A stretch of DNA of 64,000 nt from Branchiostoma floridae (Eukaryota; Chordata; Leptocardii; Amphioxiformes; Branchiostomatidae). The position numbers and the translations under genes are program-made. Shown here one piece after another: positions 59,824 through 64,000 of this stretch. The first letter of the stretch is position 1. Each line of letters begins with the position of its first letter. The stretch spans positions 13,953,185 through 14,017,184 of the forward strand of contig NC_049985.1 of assembly GCF_000003815.2 (NCBI RefSeq), written 5' to 3'. Below the pieces are notes generated by a model. It was given only the letters and a program-made list of their open reading frames with translations. It was not told the DNA's origin and did not search any database.

Positions 59824-60297
59824 GGCCACACCAATTTTATTTGTTGTTTTTCGGATTTTTTCAAAAAAAAATTAGGTCAGTCGGTAAAAAAAAAAACACT
59901 TTTCAAAAAGTCGAAGGTAGGAGAAATTGGACAGGATAACCTAAACTCAACATTTACAAAAATGTAAGGGGTCCCTGGTAGCAAAGTCCAAAGCTTGCTT
60001 TGCAACTTTTTTTTTTTTTCATTTGCACGCTCGCATCAGTTTTCATAAAAAATGTAAGGGGTCCCTGGTAGCAAGTCCAAAGCTTGAAGAAAAATTATAA
60101 ATGTACCGTCCAAAATAGCCATGTACAGCCACTGGAATTTGAGGCCCATAGTTAATTTGAGAAAGGAGAGGCAGTGAAATTTTGTCAACACGAGGTGTGG
60201 CCATCAATTTCGAAAGTTTTTGTTTCTTTTTTTAAATCGGAAAAAATGGGTTCGGGAAATCCGAGAAACATTACAACAAATAAAATTGGTGTGGTCT
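59824..60297. mobile_element. TA-flanked inverted-repeat element with internal insertion
   Basis: GGCCACACCAATTTTATTTG at the left and the reverse complement of GACCACACC-AATTTTATTTG at the right are long inverted repeats with one mismatch, flanked by TA (59822-59823, 60298-60299). Inside, a ~40-base phrase (AAAAATGTAAGGGGTCCCTG...) appears at 59958 and again at 60047, with a T-run/CATTTGCACGCTCGC repeat head between them. This looks like a second repeat that inserted and duplicated its surroundings. Confidence 0.75.
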
Positions 60298-62609
60298 TAC
60301 CTGGAAATGATGCCACAGGGGACATTAGCAAGGCCAAGTTACTGAGCTCATTTGTGTATGTCATACTTCTTCATGTTAGATTCATATTTCATGAATGTTT
60401 TATGTGTTTCAAGTTGACTGGTTTATGTGCAGTCCAGCTGGCGGGCAATGAGTCCCAGTAAAAGCTTCATTTGTAGAATAGCCATTGGCGAAATAATGGC
60501 CAAGTAGTTTGATATTGACTCTTTGCTTTTAATATGCGATGTAGTGAAATGTACTACAATGTCATGTACATGCATTATAAGTTAGTTCATGCCTTTGCAA
60601 TGCATCATGGGAGCTCCTGAACAAGATTTGCACTGAAAAAAAAAGAGCCATTTTCAGTGCAGGCAATAAAGTTCCAGTTGTTTTGTTGTTAAACATGATT
60701 GGATTGACCAGTTGAATTAATTTGATTAACTGATGTTCCTTGACCTGCTGCCCTACCCTGTATTAAACCCAATGTGGCATTGGTAGGCCAAACTTATATA
60801 TGATTTTACTTGGGGTCTGTTCGGTTAATGACATTTATTTTGTACATGAAAAGACCACCAAATAAGGAGGCATTATATTGCTGTCTTCCAATTCTTCCCT
60901 CTGACAGAGATTGTTTTATGAAGACTTCCTGTCTTGAGGGATATGGTGGATATTTAGTTCAGTGCCCATAATATAAGTATAATTACTGGTTATAATGATT
61001 TGAATATTGGCATCTAAAACAAAGTCATTGTTTTCAAAGGCCTGTTTGGTGACAGGATAGATTTATGAATAATGATGATGATATTTTGAAGAAAAAAGTT
61101 CCTGTCAGTTTCTGCCAGTTCTTGTGAAAGATCCGGATCTAATGTTAGAGCCAGGAATTTCGAGATTTTGTATTTTTATTAAGATAATTTCCAATTGTAT
61201 TCTTAGATCTTTGAACAACGTTATCATGAGGTTGGGAAGCTCTTGTAGAGAAAAATCTGATAACAACTTTAGACATGCATTCCTGGGAACTTTGACAGCT
61301 GCACAGCAGGGTTGGGTCTGAAAAAATTAGCTGTACTGTATACAGCATGGCTCCTTACCAACTTATTGCCCCAATCCAAGAATGTGTCAGGGTTCTTTTA
61401 AACTTGCAAGATATTAAAGCTTAAGGACGACTGCTGTGTTGGTGTTACTGTTAGATCAGATATTTGTAGACAAAAGGATTTTGATCGATGTACGTAAAAC
61501 AATTGAAATTTGCGGTGTTGTTAATTAAAGTTTATGTGATATCAAAACAGCCTCATTACTCATAATTTGGGTACCTACTGGCTGGCAAAATACACCTGGT
61601 AATTATTATTATTATCATACTAAGGAGATGTCAGTATTTTGTAAAAACTGTGGAAAATAACCTCTTGATTTTCACTTGCATAGAATTTTAATGATGGTTT
61701 AAATTCAGGGCTACTTTCAGGCCTGGTCTAGTGGAGGCTTACTTGCTTGTAGAAGTTTCTTTGAATCAAAGTTCATTTATTTTGCCAAAACTGTATTTTC
61801 TGTTGTTTTTTTGTTATTTTTATTTTCGACTCTGTTTTATGAGAGGAAATTAGTTTAACTATGCTCAGGTCCAGCTACTGTACATACCCGCTGGAAGACA
61901 GCCAAGTTTTGATAAATTTTACCAGATGTGGACTACCTGGAGAGAAGTGTGGGCACCTACCTAAAACCCTAAGTTGGCTGCAACAAATCAGTGATAATGC
62001 GATTTTAAAATGCTGTCAGTTAGAAAATTCCTGTCGATGTGTTGCCTTCAACCTCTTTGATCGCTTTTGGCATGTTTTTGGTTTGAATTTCGCAACATAA
62101 CAGGATTATATAGCATCTGTTTGCCGCTTTGTTGACCTTTTGCTCTGCAAGGGTTGTCCCTCATCGGCTTGTGCACAACAGACCGACCAGAAATATCCCT
62201 CCGCCCACGTGTAAAAATCTTTAACCTCGCGCAATTTTAGCTCCTAACGTGGCAGTTTTTATGTTGAAGTAACCAGACAAATTTTTTAATCTCTAATCAA
62301 AACTATTCTCTATATGAAAACTCAGAAAATGGCAACGATTTGCTGTTCAATCGTCTCTGCGGACTACAACCCGGAACTGGACCCCGTCGAGAATTTCTTT
62401 TGAGTCTTGTTGCGCTCTGCCATTGGCTACTACCACTGCGTGCGAATTGCATATAAAACATCGATTTTTGGAAGCCTCTTGACACATGAAGCATATTCAG
62501 CTATTACATCTTAACATTCTGTGTCAGAAATATCCATTTTTGGTGAAAATATCGGCAGTGTTTCCTAGTCTATGTAGAAATGGTACTTTTCTAAAGTTGT
62601 GTGTTGACC

Positions 62610-62713
62610 AATGACAGAGCAGGGCACATATTCGCCAGTATTTAGGAGCGTATGCAAATTATTTCCGGCTTTTCTCGTGCGGATGGATACACCCTTGAGA
62701 GTTGGCAGCGAAG
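62610..62713 (+). promoter_or_regulatory. Promoter with octamer and ETS motif
   Basis: ATGCAAAT, the octamer bound by POU factors, is at 62652-62659 and ATTTCCGG, an inverted ETS site, at 62660-62667. AAGATGGCGG at 62711-62720 overlaps the start codon and matches the YY1 motif often found at the start of TATA-less housekeeping genes. CpG density rises here and stays high to about 63250. Confidence 0.5.
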
Positions 62714-62771
62714 ATGGCGGTCCCCGTCCAGGAAGTGGCTAGCAAGAGTCTTGATCTGCTTCTGAAAGCCG
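62714..62771 (+). CDS. Alternative first exon, MAVPVQEVASKSLDLLLKA
   Basis: An ATG at 62714 opens MAVPVQEVASKSLDLLLKA and then one base before the donor GTAAAA. The split codon (G + AC) becomes aspartate with the acceptor at 63940. The CpG-rich promoter and YY1-like start context support a real start. The protein family is not recognised. Confidence 0.6.
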
Positions 62772-63939
62772 GTAAAACAATTATTATTCCCAAATTGTAG
62801 TCAAAGACGGTAGATAGAGTCATCCCGGCGTGTTAGGGAGAGTTTCAGCGGGAACGACGGTGGTATGCCGCCGCAGTAGCCGTTCCCGCTCGCTAACCAG
62901 GAAGTGGGTCCGGTTGTGTTGACTTCGTGCGTGGCTCTACTCGCTTCCTGATTCTTTTCTACCGCCTGCTGTAAATATTTCGGTCATGGTCGTGCCAAAA
63001 ATGTAGATGATGACTTCCAGATGTTCCCACAGCATAAATTTTTACAGTTTTTGTGAGCATTCCTTGTGTCTTTCGTGCCATATTTCGCTTAGATTGAACA
63101 CGGAAGTGGTGCGTTTGTCCTCCGTGAGGATTTTTGGACACCGCCGAGTGGCGGGCTCTCTTACCTGCTATTGGCCCGCGTGTTGACGGATTTAGCTCGC
63201 AAAGAACCTCTTCCATAATCGATCTCCGCTTTCTTGTTGTCACATTGTGACGTTCTGTACCGGATAGAATTTCGTGTATACGTTTGGGAGTTGGAAATCC
63301 GTATGTTTAGTGTGTGTTTGTGAAATGTAGTGCCCTTTGTGGTGTGCCACCATGACCGTGGGGGTAACCAGGAAGTGAGGAGGCCCAGTGTGGTGGTCCC
63401 ATGCGATCACAGTCTTAGGACACTGGCATATGGGAGGACTGTCCAAAACATAAATCATTGTCAAACCAGACCACTGAAAATTCAAAACCGAGAGAACGTC
63501 AATCATGGCTTGCTCTCACTGACCGTAGGCACCCATAATGCAGTGTTATCTGGTCAACAGAAGTAGCATTTCCAAGACCAAATTTTCAAAACAAACTCTT
63601 GGGCCACATGGCAGATAATGAAATCTATGCTGGTGTATTAGACCTAACATCATTCGTACCAGTTGATCCAAAAAGACATGGAAAAAAATTCAGCATAATA
63701 TGTTGGAAAAAAAAGCATTGTGCTTATTTGTAGTAATTGTTTAATTAGTATTTAAGTATTTTAACTGTGTACTTGACTAATTTCTAGTTCAATTGAACTT
63801 CAAATATAAACTTGCATTGTTGTCAGTACTGTATGGAACTGTATGTGTTACTACAATACAGAGAGGCAAAGTCCTCTGCTAAATTCTGTGGCTTTTGTAA
63901 TTAGTTTAAAAGGTGTAATGTTGTGGAATTCATTTTCAG
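62772..63939. other. CpG-rich first intron
   Basis: The first half is CpG-rich and carries GGAAGTG motifs at about 62902, 63102 and 63373 plus an inverted pair GCGGGAACGACGG/CCGTTCCCGC near 62848-62890. The second half is AT-rich. No exon was seen. Confidence 0.5.
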
Positions 63940-64000
63940 ACAGGAGCCTCTCCCTGCTTCTACACCTGGTAATATCAATCACAGTTGTAGATGGGTTCAT
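63940..64000 (+). CDS. Next exon, partial at window end
   Basis: The acceptor CATTTTCAG precedes 63940. The frame continues DRSLSLLLHL. It either stops at a donor GTAATA after 63968, giving a 29-base exon, or reads on as VISITVVDGF to the edge. Both upstream donors (58377 and 62771) are phase 1 and would enter this frame correctly. Confidence 0.5.

Larger units (their letters stand above)
58378..62600. other. Gene 2 intron or intergenic, with nested repeats
   Basis: The donor at 58378 must splice to something downstream. Inside the window the first fitting acceptor is at 63940. This stretch holds T-run repeat copies and a TA-flanked inverted-repeat element at 59740-60297. An 79-codon open frame at 61861-62100 is not recognisable. 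Confidence 0.5.

Overview
The window looks like a piece of an invertebrate animal genome, most likely amphioxus (Branchiostoma). Genes are split into short exons with GT..AG introns. Codons match animal genes, base composition is AT-rich, and there are many short TA-flanked inverted-repeat elements. The genus is inferred; the sequence itself only shows an intron-rich metazoan. A run of 100 N (37802-37901) marks an assembly gap.

Positions 1-46420 are dominated by one plus-strand gene, SDAD1 (SDA1 domain containing 1, a nucleolar factor for 60S ribosome assembly and export). Thirteen exons from 4172 to 45851 can be read in one continuous phase and give the C-terminal 357-359 residues with the stop codon. 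The 5' half of the gene lies upstream of the window. One intron (about 18.1-42.2 kb) is some 24 kb long and holds most of the mobile elements. It also holds what I read as a nested antisense gene: two phase-matched minus-strand exons (40531-40434 and 39849-39732), and a further minus-strand coding segment at 29597-29062 with a transmembrane helix and an apparent one-base frameshift. A TATA-containing CpG-rich patch at 23.8-24.1 kb may be another promoter with a short first exon.

Positions 46.4-49.0 kb are intergenic and rich in repeats. At 49.0-49.25 kb there is a promoter-like region and a noncoding first exon with a good splice donor. It is followed by coding exons at 55950-56054 and 58251-58377 of an acidic protein I do not recognise. 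At 62.6-63.4 kb there is a second CpG-rich promoter with octamer and ETS motifs and a new ATG exon (62714-62771). Its donor has the same phase as the previous exon, so both could splice to the exon that starts at 63940. This suggests alternative first exons of one gene that continues past the window.

The rest is intron and intergenic DNA with repeats: Tc1/mariner-like non-autonomous elements with TA duplications (14453-14746, 26161-27055, 42660-42871, 59824-60297), three ~90-bp foldback elements with 9-bp target duplications (37521, 46953, 48657), two tiny CAAGGAGGTTAA foldbacks with 7-bp duplications (40342, 51969), tRNA-like SINE candidates, a 33-bp minisatellite, and a 36-bp perfect palindrome. 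No CRISPR array, rRNA gene, intact tRNA gene or intact transposase was seen.
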